A stretch of DNA of 64,000 nt, taken from Hormiphora californensis. Its lineage: Eukaryota > Ctenophora > Tentaculata > Cydippida > Pleurobrachiidae. This document shows, in pieces, positions 1 to 10,747 of this stretch. The position numbers and the translations under genes were made by a program. Numbering within the stretch: position 1 is the first letter of the stretch; every line of letters begins with the position of its first letter. The notes beneath the pieces are model-generated. The model worked only from the letters and a program-made list of their open reading frames with translations, ran no database searches and was not told the origin of the DNA. The stretch covers positions 5,499,356 through 5,563,355 of the forward strand of contig CM035359.1 in assembly GCA_020137815.1 (NCBI GenBank). Direction: 5' to 3'.

Positions 1-170
1 CGAGCCCGTTCTGAACAGCCCAAGAAACTTGAAATCGGCGCAAAGTGCGCGGCGTTAAGGCGCATAATGCGCGCGTTAAAATTTTAAAATTTTAACACAC
101 ACATTTTGCACTGTAACGCCACGCACTTTGCGCCGATTTCAAGTTTCTTGGGCTGTTTGGAACGGGCTCG
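1..170. repeat. Foldback palindrome at the left edge
   Basis: The first ~60 bases and the last ~60 bases of this stretch are reverse complements with few mismatches. It opens with cgagcccgtt and closes with aacgggctcg, around an AT-rich centre. A palindrome of this kind is typical of a foldback or MITE-type non-autonomous element. No target duplication can be checked because the left flank lies outside the window. Confidence 0.7.
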
Positions 171-388
171 ATGCCCTCTTTCCAACAAGCCCAAAATGAA
201 GCAATTTTGCCAAGAAATGGCAGAGTTATGACCAAAAACGTCAAATTTTAATTTTAATTTTAACTTTGGTGTGTGGTGACCCTTATTGAAGGAAATCCCA
301 AGACACATTAGCCCTCACTTGGTTTTTATTTTAGTCAAAGCTCAACCCCTTGCAAGATGATCCCTCTTAATCTACCCCCAACAGTCAG

Positions 389-2101
389 AGTAAAGAATCT
401 GGGAAGAAGGCCCGATCAAGGTCGGTAAAACAGAAGGCAAAACCGGCACCACGAGATGTGGACTCGTGTAGCGATGATTCAATACTTATCCGACAGGCCA
501 AGGAAATAGAAAAGGTACACAATACTGTAATTACAGAATGGTCAATTATATGTACAAGACGTACAAGTTTTAGATTCCAGCAAATTGTTTAATTATTTCG
601 TTAATAAAAACCGATAAATTATACTTCTGTTTCCGATCTAGGGTACGCTCAAAAAGCGCCGACAGAAACGCAAGAACCAACACTCGACAACCGCAGCAGA
701 AAAGAAGACACCCTTAGAACCATCGATAGTAACCCTCGTCCACTCACAACCGATGAACACTCCTAAAAACTCGGCCGCCAGCAGGGACCAGAGCCCCGTT
801 CCTAGCTTCAAGATTAACCACCTGAATCTGACACCAAATGAAAGCGGTTCTAGAACCGAGGTAATTGGGCTTAATGTGCAGTAGGGGTGGGGTTGTAATC
901 ACAACTACATGTCTGACAGGGAGCAGGGAGGGATATATAGAGAACTATATATAGTTATATTTATAGCTATAAATAGAGGAGATAATAGAAATATAAAGAA
1001 ATCTTAATTAGGGAGAGGCAGCTGTCAAGTGTCAGCGCTGATGGGAGAGCTAATAATAGATCTACTTAGACAAAGCTCAATTATTTGGGATTTCTTTCAT
1101 TAAAATAGAGTCGGAAATGTTAATACCGAAACATGCTTTTGTTGCTGTAGTCGTGGTATTCAAGTGTCCTGCTATCCATTCCTCTTTCAATCTTGTCCAC
1201 AGTGGACTCTACTTGGATGGTCCCCCATGTAAGAATGCAGCTTTGACTGTGGTGTACTGTGTGGGGTAATGGGGTATTAATGGATGTGTGGGCCCACAGT
1301 CCACGTCCAAACACCTCACACTGTGGGGTGTGTTTGTGTGTGTGTGTGTGTTCGAAGGTCGAACGTTTCTCCGTGTATGTGAGGATGGGAGACTAAGAGC
1401 ACACGTTTGCAAATTTGAATTCTCAAAACTGGGCAGCATTTGCATTGAACACTTTGAAGTCGCATATAAAAGTAAACTCTGTCATGGTGGTCAATGGTCA
1501 CGGTGACAAATGGTGATGATGTCATACCCTGGTCCCTGAATTATAAATTCAGAGATGCGTTACCAATTACCATGACTATACCCCCCTTATTTATCGGTGT
1601 TTCCTATAACACCCATCTGTTCTGCAGGTTATTTTACCCGATTGCACAACCGTCGATTCGCCCTTCATTCGCCCGGAGCTAGTGCAGGCGCCCATTTCAA
1701 CGGACCCTTTGAGAGTTTATCACCGAAACAAACAAACAGAGACCTTGCTTTTATGTGAAAAGGTTTGTACTTTTAGGTTTACCACGTTGTACCTTTTTTT
1801 TTGGCCACGATGTAGTTAGTTGTACCTGTTTTTAGCGTTTTAATTTTTATTCCTTGGTATAAAAGTTAATGTATGCAAGCTTTATGGCCCTTATTGATCA
1901 TAACCTCTCCTATGACAGGTACGCTATGGACAGCGGGCCCGAGGTGAGCAACCCCCGAGAGTCGGGGAAAGTCCAGTGAGAGGAATCAGCGGCGGAACCG
2001 GTGATTATGCCGCGTATTGCAAGCAGAAGAGGAGAAAAAAGGGTCAGGGGAGGAAACTGGGTGACCCAATGAAAGGGTTTGGTCCCTGGGTTACGGAATA
2101 G
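389..2101 (+). CDS. C-terminal four exons of an unrecognised basic protein (5' partial)
   Basis: Four exons read open in a single frame: 389-514, 642-860, 1628-1762 and 1919-2101. All three introns are phase 0, with acceptor AG and GT donors (gtacac, gtaatt, gtttgt), and the frame closes on TAG at 2099-2101. They encode 220 residues rich in Lys, Arg, Ser and Pro, with a basic cluster KKRRQKRKNQ in the second exon and KQKRRKKGQGRK near the C terminus, so a nuclear or nucleic-acid-associated role is possible. I do not recognise the family. The start codon and upstream exons lie left of the window or left of the palindrome at 1-170. The 0.77-kb intron at 861-1627 contains a (GT)n run and no other coding signal. 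Confidence 0.65.
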
Positions 2102-4440
2102 GACTGTTTCTTTGGCGTGTTATTTCATTTTAGTTTTATTTTAAATTGTGAAACAAGTTTTTTATTCGTCTGGATCATTCCTCGGGATTTTCGGGACATG
2201 CACACTTTTAGTTGTCGAAACCTGTCTGGTACCGCCAGACCTTGGGCACGTCGCGCCCCTCATGTTCGCAACGGCGTAACGCCAGACCCTGTTTTAAAAG
2301 AGCGCTCAGTGCTCACTCTCACTTTTAAAGCCAGGTCGGGCGGGCCGGGGTAGGTCAAACTGAACGTTTCTGGCAGCGCTTTGGGGGGAATGGCAACCTT
2401 TGCGCTTGCCAGCGCAAAGATTTAGAATTTTGCACGCGCAAATACAAACCGCGCACTTTTTGAAAGATTTTGCGCGCGATGAAGAATGAATTTGAAACTC
2501 AAAAAGTTAAATTGTGTCTTCAAAAATTTTCAAAAATTTGTCGTTTTTCTAAATTGAAAAGCGCTGCCTTATCCCGCGCTGCGCGTGGCGCAGAACAGGG
2601 ATAAGGAGGGAACACCGCGCATGTACAGGATCCTGTCCCAAGTCATTTTGACCATGTTCCGGAGGTCCTACAATCACCAAATTTTGGGAATTGGTAGCAT
2701 TTGACATGAATTTGATGACTCTCTTTTCAATTTTGGAAATCGATCACTTTTGCACGCGCAAATGTAGAGCCGCGCACACTATTTAATATTGCTAACGCGC
2801 ATGTGTTAAAGTGAGCCGCGCACCAATTTTAAATGATTCTGGATAAAATATCATTCGATTTCCACTGGTTCGACCCAAATCCAATATGGCCGACTCTCAG
2901 TTATCGAAAACCCAAAGAAAATTGTTATGAGTTGATTTGAATAGAGTACTTACTTCCTTCCGTGTTATGTACTTCATGAGGGCAAATATAAATTGCCTTA
3001 CCTAATAAGGATATGCTCCAATCCGTTAATATTTAGCTTAATCAAGTTCTACGGTGAGTTTTAGGACAGATGCACCAACCGGGAGGTCATGCTACGCCAA
3101 GAACGTGTGTCAGAGTTGTCACTGAGTCACTTTTCCGGCAGTATATTTCGTCTCTTGCGGTGGGACGTCTTTGGAAGATGTCCCCAGAGGTGCAACTGCA
3201 AGGGATGTCGTGACGGTTCACGGTTCCACTGCTTATACATAAGAATGTCCATCTGATGGATCGAAGTGAATTGGATAGTTACAAGTTAAACCGTTCATTG
3301 ATTAAGATGACCACTGAGATAGACCTCCGGCTATCGCGATGAGTCCAAAGTCTCTATTGTTTTTAAAAACCCTTCTCCCCCAGGAATCAGATAGAACGGC
3401 TGAAAATGTGACACTGTAAATTGATGGTGTATTCATCAATCTAAAAGGAACTCCCGGTGATGCATCATTGATCATGTAGATACTATTACTGATTACTGAA
3501 ATAAATGAAGAATAAGCCCTGGGGAAATCTCGGTGAGGGCTCTCTCTATCTGAACTATCTCCATTCCGTATCAATCTGCCTCTTTTCGCTAAAGTAAGTG
3601 AAATTCCAAAACACCCTCCCTCTTGCCATACAACCTCCCGGCTCCCCACCCTCATAATCTACCCACACAAACAAGGGAAAGAGAGGGACGGTCTTTCCTC
3701 CTTCATTATACCCCTCTCTATCTCTACTCCTCTTCAACCTCCCCTTGATCTTCCCCTTAATATTCCTCTCCTCCATAACTTGTCCGTATCTACTATCCCC
3801 ATTCATCTTCCTCTCCTTCATCTTCCTCGGAGTCTAAAGTGCGGACTCCCCCGAGTAAAGTGTAGTATCAATTTAGTCTCTCTCATTTGTACTAACCCTT
3901 CTTTACCTCTCCCAGGATTCCGATAGAACAGCTGAAAGTTTGATACTCTGAATTGGTGGTGTATTTATCAATCTAAAAGTAACTTCAAAGTAAGTTGAGA
4001 ACATCATGTGGACACGATTACTGAAGTGAAGACAAGCCCTTGGGCACTCTCGGTGAGGGCTGTTTCTCTATCTGAACCATCTCCGCTCCATATCCATCTG
4101 CTTCCTTTCGCAGTAAGTCAGCCTTATTCTAAACAGTTTTCCCCTTATACCATACAACCCCCCCCCACACCCACATAATCTACCCATACTTTATACCCGC
4201 CCCTCCGTCACATCCTTCTACATTCATTTCCCCCTTGGCCTTTATTCCTCCCCTCCATCTCCCCCTTTTTCCTTCTCTCCTTCTTCCTCTACTCATTCAT
4301 TCCCCCTTCATCTCCCTCTCCATCCGTTCCTTCATTCCCCTTTTATCCTACCACTTTTGACTTTACCCACCCCCCCCCCTTCGACCTTCGCCCTCCTTCG
4401 TCCAGGCTTTCTAGATAGTAGATACCCATTCATTTCCCAC

Positions 4441-4940
4441 TTCGTCCCCCATCTCCTTCATTCCCCCTTTATCCTCTCCTCCATTTCCCCCTTCGTTCCC
4501 CTCTCCTACTTCCTCTATTCTCATTCCACCACTTCATCCTTCCCATCTATCTCCCCATTCATCTATATCTCCTCCTTCATTCCCCCTTTATCCTCTCCTC
4601 CATTTCCCCCTTCGTTCCCCTCTCCTACTTCCTCTATTCTCATTCCACCACTTCATCCTTCCCATCTATCTCCCCATTCATCTATATCTCCTCCTTCATT
4701 CCCCCTTTATCCTCTCCTCCATTTCCCCTTCGTTCCCCTCTCCTACTTCCTCTATTCTCATTCCACCACTTCATCCTTCCCATCTATCTCCCCATTCATC
4801 TATATCTCCTCCTTCATTCCCCCTTTATCCTCTCCTCCATTTCCCCCTTCGTTCCCCTCTCCTACTTCCTCTATTCTCATTCCACCACTTCATCCTTCCC
4901 ATCTATCTCCCCATTCATCTATATCTCCTCCTTCACCCCC
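4441..4940. repeat. ~119-bp pyrimidine-rich tandem repeat, about four copies
   Basis: A unit containing cattccccctttatcctctc recurs at about 4459, 4578, 4697 and 4815, a period of 118-119 bp with near-identical copies. One copy has lost a C. The whole block lacks stop codons in one frame and so gives a false 219-codon ORF. Confidence 0.85.
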
Positions 4941-5103
4941 CCCCCCCTTTATCCTCCCCCGAACTAATCTTTCATTTTCTCCACTCTTTCATTACCAACT
5001 CCTTTCATATTACTGAAGCCCTGGGGACCATAGGTGAGGGATTTCTCTATCTGAAGTTCAGATTATGAACCTTGTGTAGCTCAGACTGGATTTCATTTCA
5101 TAA

Positions 5104-5158
5104 TCTGCGATGGTTACGAAATAACCCCTTTAAAGTTTAAAGGGGTCATTTCGTAACC
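5104..5158. repeat. Short near-perfect palindrome
   Basis: The sequence begins ggttacgaaataacccc and ends with its complement ggggtcatttcgtaacc around a tttaaagtttaaa centre. A related half-site with aggggtgacttcgtaatc occurs near 47035. It is probably a tiny foldback element; no clear target duplication is visible. Confidence 0.6.
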
Positions 5159-5611
5159 AAACTCACTGTGTGGTGTATGCACTATGATCCACCCCTTCAT
5201 TTGGCCACATTGATACCTGAGTGAGATCGACGTCGCGCGCGACTGAGATCGATCTCAGGAGCGAGAATAGGTTGCAATGGAGCCAACCCCTTCATCTAAC
5301 CCCACCCTCATCTACCTCTCTTTCTTCATTTGTTCCCTTCATTTTCCTTCGCCATTTCCTCCTTCTATTCATTCCTCCGGTCCTGCTTCATGCCCGTCCT
5401 GTACTCATCCATCTCCCCCTCTATCTCAACCTCTGTCTCCCCCTCCATCTCCCGCTTCATCCCCCCTTTATCGTCCTCTGCCCCTTCATCCCCTTCTCCA
5501 TCTTTCTCTCTTCTGTCGGTTACAAAGAAGTAAAAGTGGCTACGAGACATGTTCTTGCGGCGAGTACTAGCAGATAAATTTCCACTGCGAGAGTGCGAGG
5601 TCCCTGCTAAG

Positions 5612-5715
5612 TTGGTGGCGCCGTCACCTCTCTAGAGACTTACAACTCAGCCCGCTTTGCGGGCTTCGTTTTGGCACGCTACGCAAGCGAGTTGTAAGGG
5701 TGACTGCGTCACCAA
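5612..5715. mobile_element. 104-bp MITE with TTGGTG termini and an exact 9-bp target duplication
   Basis: The left end ttggtggcgccgtcacc and the right end gggtgactgcgtcaccaa form terminal inverted repeats. The flanks are identical: cctgctaag at 5603-5611 and again at 5716-5724. A second copy with the same ends lies at 55575-55627, and an isolated left end lies near 63714-63742. A 9-bp duplication is typical of Mutator-like transposases, so a MULE-mobilised MITE is the likely class. Confidence 0.85.
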
Positions 5716-5804
5716 CCTGCTAAGAAGAAGGCGAAGAAGAGGTAGTGTTGTGTTCGTTTCCTCATTACATCCTTTAAATCTAGTCATAATCTAAGACATC
5801 TCCC

Positions 5805-6330
5805 GAACCTCGTCCTGTCTTATCTCCAAAGTATCAAACCTCACCCTGTCATCTCTTCCAAACCTCACCCTGTTTTCTCTCCCAAACCTCACCATGTCTT
5901 CTCTCCCAAACCTCACCATGTCTTCTCTCAAAAACCTCACCCTGTCATCTCTTCCAAACCTCACCCTGTCTTCTCTCTCAAACCTCACCATGTCTTCTCT
6001 CCCAAACCTCACCCTGCCTTCTCTCCCAAACGTCACCATGTCTTCTCTCCCAAACGCCACCCTGTCATCTCTCCCAAACGTCACCATGTCTTCTCTCCCA
6101 AACGTCACTACGTCTTCTCTCCCAAACCTCACCCTGTCTTCTCTCCCAAACGTCACTACGTCTTCTCTCCCAAACCTCACCCTGTCTTCTCTCCCAAACC
6201 TCACCCTGTCTTCTCTCCCAAACCTCACCCTGTCTTCTCTCCCAAACCTCACCCTGTCTTCTCTCCCGAACCCCACCCTGTATTCTCTCCCGAACCCCAC
6301 CCAGCACCCTGTCTTATCTCCCAAACCTCG
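5805..6330. repeat. 24-bp minisatellite (~20 copies)
   Basis: The unit ctctcccaaacctcaccctg (plus tctt) repeats with a 24-bp period and scattered point changes. Because 24 is a multiple of three, stop-free frames run through it on both strands; the + frame gives octapeptides of the SLPNLTLS type. No start context, splice structure or conserved flank supports translation. Confidence 0.9.
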
Positions 6331-7223
6331 CCCCATATTCTCTGCCGAGTGTTCTGTTTGTCACTGTAATCTGGATACCACAGTAGCTAGGGTATTTCGT
6401 GATCTCATCTCTCTCCACCTCTCAGGTCCCTGGTCCCAGTTTAATGATTGGTTACGATCCGAACCTGGGACAGATTTCAGTTAAATGCCGCATTCGTTTC
6501 GGTATACATCGGGTTGTCGTCAAATAAATAGATGAACAATAGTGTTGATACTGCTGATATGATAGACTATCTTTGGTGATATTTGTGATATCCCGGTGAT
6601 ATTTTATAAATCTCTGTGGGCTAAAGAAAGGAGTAGGGGTTGATTATGCCACTTCCCAATTGCTGGCAGTCAGGATAAAATTTGCCTTGTTCGACCCTCC
6701 CTCCCCGCGTTTTGAACAAAACAAGATAAAATATTATTTACAAATTACATCTCATGTGTTATTTTGTTGCTTTGTTGTATTGACCACTAAAAACAATTTG
6801 TATCAATTTATTTCCGGCATGGTGGGGGATTCAAACCGCCCCTCGTCTTTGATTCAAGGTCAAAGATACAAGGTTTAGGGATCGCTCGCCTAATTGTGTA
6901 ATTTTCACAAAATGGGACTCTGTCTCAGTTAACGAACATGCTTTGTGTAGCGCGCGGGATAGGTCTAATGGTGAAATGAATCCTGCGCGCGCCGTCAGTA
7001 ATGGGCTCTGGAAAGGGGTTTTCGGCAAGGGTGCGCGGGATAGACTACTGGCCCCTATCGGGGGCCAGCAACGTTTGCCAATTTTCTAAACATTTTTGGG
7101 AAGGTTCTGACTTTTGGTCCCATGTCCAAATCTTTTGGAACAGGTTGTCACTTGTCAGTTGACGCTTGTTACTTTACTTGGCACTTGCTGTAATTTGAAA
7201 TCTAAATTTGTTGTTCTACAGGC

Positions 7224-8018
7224 ATGTCTTTAGCAGAAAAATATTTGAAACTAATTGAGGCGGAGCGGGAAAAGATGCAAGAGCTCATTTTTCAGATGGA
7301 GGACCAACTAAAAGTTCTGAAGATGTGCCAGAGACAGTCTAAATCTTTGATACCGATCTTGAATGTTGCAACAAAATCTGAAAATGATGTCATTTCTCAG
7401 AAGAAATGTGTACGAGAAACAGGAAAATGTAACAAACCCTCAAAAACGGAAGTTTTTCCCGATGATGGTGCAGATGAAATCCTAAAAAAGCGTAGAAATT
7501 GGATCAAATCTAAGCTGTCAACACTGAGTAAGCTTCTAAATGAACAATACACAGCAAAGCAATTAGCATTTACACCTGTTAGGCCAGATCTTGTCGAGCC
7601 GAAAAATGATAAAGATCTGTGGGTGATTTACCAAATTCTACTGCAGATTCTTGCCGAACACGCCTCACCGCCCATTGCAGATCCAGTTAAAATAAGGGAA
7701 ATAATTGCTAAAATAAATGGTCAATTTCGAAGTAAGATCGGCCATGGAAAAGTAGAGGAAAAGGTTGCAGGAGGACTGTTCCGACTTCGCAACAATCCAA
7801 AGCAAAATATACAATACTTACCATTTAGAGACACAACTGATTTATTGCAGCATGTAACTATTTCAAATAACCACTCGTGGGCCGAGATGGAGCTTATGAA
7901 AATGAACTTACTGTTAGAAATGGTTGAAAACTCCAAAAGGACAGATTTAAAAGTGTTACAATTTATTCAGTTTCATTTAAACAATTGTGCTTTCGTGCCC
8001 CCTGTAATTATTAGTTAA
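7224..8018 (+). CDS. Unrecognised 264-aa protein with N-terminal coiled coil
   Basis: This is one uninterrupted 264-codon frame. The ATG lies two bases after a consensus acceptor (ttgttctacag), so a non-coding or short 5' exon probably precedes it. Residues 1-40 (EKYLKLIEAEREKMQELIFQ) have heptad-like spacing and high Glu/Lys content, suggesting a coiled coil. A basic linker follows, then a mixed helical C-terminal half ending FVPPVIIS. There is no signal peptide, membrane segment or zinc motif, and I cannot assign a family. Composition and length argue for a real gene. It sits just upstream of the channel genes on the same strand. Confidence 0.65.
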   Translation: MSLAEKYLKLIEAEREKMQELIFQMEDQLKVLKMCQRQSKSLIPILNVATKSENDVISQKKCVRETGKCNKPSKTEVFPDDGADEILKKRRNWIKSKLSTLSKLLNEQYTAKQLAFTPVRPDLVEPKNDKDLWVIYQILLQILAEHASPPIADPVKIREIIAKINGQFRSKIGHGKVEEKVAGGLFRLRNNPKQNIQYLPFRDTTDLLQHVTISNNHSWAEMELMKMNLLLEMVENSKRTDLKVLQFIQFHLNNCAFVPPVIIS

Positions 8019-8187
8019 ATTCACTCAATTTGCTATAGTTTGGAATTTGTATGAAGGGAGACTTTTCGCATAATTTCCTCCACTTTTCTAGGTGTGTTAT
8101 GGCACTAGAACGTCTTCGCCCTGTTCATGATTCTGGCTAGCAACTACTACCTCTCCTACTCCTCCTAGTTCCACAACAACCTCAAAC

Positions 8188-10312
8188 ATGACGTTGCATG
8201 TCTTTCTCCTCAAACTTGTTAACTCGGGTATATTCCGTGGTTTCATTATGTCTTGTATCCTGATCAATACCCTGACGACGGCGTTCTACGCGAGTTACAG
8301 CAAGGAAGCATCGAGATATATCACGGAGATGGAGATAATTGAGGTGATGGATTCTCTATTTCTTGCAATTTACACCATGGAATTTGTACTGAAGTTTTCG
8401 GTTAAGCCACGGGCATTTTTCTTCAATGGCTTCAACTGCTTTGATTTTGTGGTTCTTATTCTCTCGTATTCACAGGTAAACAGAATTGATATCATCGGTA
8501 AATTGGGACTTGGGACTTTAGAATACTGATACATAGTAACATAATAATTGTACTGATGATTTGTTTCATGTTACATCAAATCATATTATAATCGCCCTTT
8601 TCCAAACAAACACACAAAAAATCTTGTTTCAGATAATTCTTGTTCACACGGGATCAGCAAACCTTGGTGTATTCAAAGTTCTTCGATCTGTTCGAGCACT
8701 CCGGCCCCTTCGTTCAGTGTCTTTTGTTGGTGGATTGCAGGTGACGATTATAATGATGTGATTTTTTCTTTGTTTCGCAAATTTCAAGCCATACTTTAAA
8801 AACAGCTGCACTTCCCACTCTAAACTATGATTTGTTATGTTATAACGCTGGCCCCCATTTACATTTGTAAAGGGTCGAACATTTAACAAAACTAAGATTT
8901 CTTATTCCCAGGTGATCGTGTCTGCTCTGTTGACAGTCCTACGAAGTACCTTTCTCCACGTGATGATGCTGCTCTTGGTGATAGGTTTCGTCTTTGTCAT
9001 CATGGGATATTACTTGTTCTCAGAATCCGCTGAGGAGTGGAATACCTTCGCTAAATGCGCCCTAAAGTAAATTATATATTGTTTTAAATTGATGAAATTT
9101 ACCAGAAAGGGTTTTCATTCCTTCTTAAATTCTAACAACGATCTTATTTCCCCAGTTTGTGTGTTTTGGTTACTGCCGAAGGTTGGCCCGACATTGAACG
9201 AGGATTTTACACTGGAGCTATCCCAGTTCTCTCACTCAGTCGCTTTTACATAGTAATCTTCCTGTTTATTGGCCACTTTGTCTTCTCCAATCTTTTCGTG
9301 GCTGTAATTATCGGCCAAATCGACAAAGGTAACTGTCTCTCTGATAGAGCAACCGAATCCCACTTTTCTCACTTCACTAGATTTCGATAGTTTTCTCATC
9401 CCGATGATTTTCCTAAGCGACGAAAGATTACGAACGGAAAAAGATTATGAAGTACAAGACAGATCTCGATAAGCGGAAAGCTAGAGAGGAGGAGAAACAC
9501 TCAAACGATATTTCGGAACTTCTAAACGTAGTGAGGGGCGGGATGAAACCTGGCAAATTCAGACAAGCCCTCTTACGGTCATACCATCTTTTAAGATCTG
9601 ACGAGTTCACGGTTCATAGTGACACGGTTCACAGCATTATTTGGGTATGTTCAATGTTGATACAATTGAAGACGATTTTAGTGGACGAAGCTTATGATTT
9701 GATTCGATGGAGAACTAAGAAATCATTTTCAGTGCACAGCGATGGCGCACGAGTATGTAAGATTGGTGCCACGGCTCAAGAGCAACCTGATTCTTCATCG
9801 CGAGGTATATATATATATATATATATCCCACACACCAGGGATGGGAATGGGATGTTTTTATAGATGACAAAACACGCTTGGATTAAATCTAGAATCTAGC
9901 TAACACCCTTCTCCCAGATGGCGCAGACACTATCAGACGTGGTAGAATCCATGGTCTATGATATGGAAGAGTTAGATATCCTTGATACGGGTATAGCCGT
10001 CGGTAACGTTGTTAAAAAATTCACTGGACGACGGAGACGAGCCATCAATTTCCATATCGCAACACCGGTTAGTAAATTGACATTCACTTTTATAATTTAC
10101 ACTGATAATATCAGAAAACGATCAACAATAATTGATCTTGTTTCTCCATGAAAAACTAATTTATTTTCCAGAATCTATTGAAGCGGTGCATGGCAGCAGT
10201 TGAAGATTCGTGTTTTGAAAAGAATAGGCCCGAGTCACAGTTGATTGACGTGCGGCCGGCAGATACAGCGACAGACTCAGATGGAGAATGGATTAGGGAT
10301 CAGAGAAGGTAA
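8188..10312 (+). CDS. CATSPER3: CatSper-family channel subunit, most like CatSper3
   Basis: Predicted exons are 8188-8475, 8633-8740, 8912-9066, 9156-9328, 9418-9644, 9733-9804, 9918-10067 and 10172-10312, giving 437 aa with every junction in phase. There is one six-helix voltage-gated domain. S4 (residues 111-123) has Lys/Arg at every third position, and the pore loop reads TAEGW at 190-194 before a final S6 helix. CatSper subunits form the sperm-flagellar Ca2+ channel with a [ST]xDxW filter; here Glu replaces the usual Asp. The cytoplasmic tail, with a charged segment after S6 and a helical C-terminal half, resembles remembered CatSper3 tails. The ATG at 8188 is the first in frame after a stop, but an upstream exon joined near 8140 is possible. 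The last codons run through a potential donor at 10309; see the fusion finding. Confidence 0.72.
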
Positions 10313-10747
10313 TCATGGGGTATTGTTTCAATGTTGTTTTTGATGATGCTAGGGTATAAAATACTGAAGTAACCTGGAGTTGTTAAATGATCTGGGATTG
10401 TTGACCGAGTAAGACCGAGAGAGAGAGAGAGTAAGAGAACGTTCAGAGATGAATGGTAACGATCAGAAATGAATGGGGACAGATGTCATTTGTCAAATTG
10501 TTTATTTTTAAACACTCACATGTGACCCAATGTGACTATTCCTTTGTTTCACTGTAACCCATCACCCTGTTACCCACATCTCTCTCTCACTCAACATCTC
10601 TCTCAAACGAACAACTTCCAACAACTATTCACTCTCACCCACTCTCACACCCACCCATTCTCACTCTCACTCATGGTATTGTAGCCTCTATGATAAAGCT
10701 ATGATGAAGTGATGAAGATACCACGCGATGTACCACCTCATTAAAAC
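10313..10747 (+). other. Spacer between the two channel genes
   Basis: This contains short (GA)n and (CACTCT)n stretches and no clear polyadenylation signal. It would hold the promoter of the downstream gene if the two are separate. It would be an intron if the donor at 10309 (gtaatc) is joined to an acceptor at 10779. Confidence 0.5.

Larger units (their letters stand above)
2102..7223. other. 5.1-kb gene-free interval full of repeats
   Basis: I find no supported exon here. From 2390 to 2830 there are GC-rich dispersed motifs (gcacgcgcaaat, ccgcgcac). From about 3340 to 4190 two diverged tandem copies of a ~320-bp block lie ~530 bp apart, with a third fragment near 5010-5060. The distinct repeats further right are listed separately. 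Open frames across 4357-5016 and 5794-6484 come from short-period repeats that lack stop codons. Confidence 0.6.

Noticed and set aside
4357-5016. 219-codon Ser/Pro-rich frame
   Set aside because: Product of a ~119-bp pyrimidine-rich tandem repeat that lacks stops; no protein signature.
5794-6484. Long open frames on both strands encoding SLPNLTLS-type and FGREDRVR-type repeats
   Set aside because: They follow from a 24-bp minisatellite whose period is a multiple of three. There is no start context, signal peptide, splice site or conserved flank.
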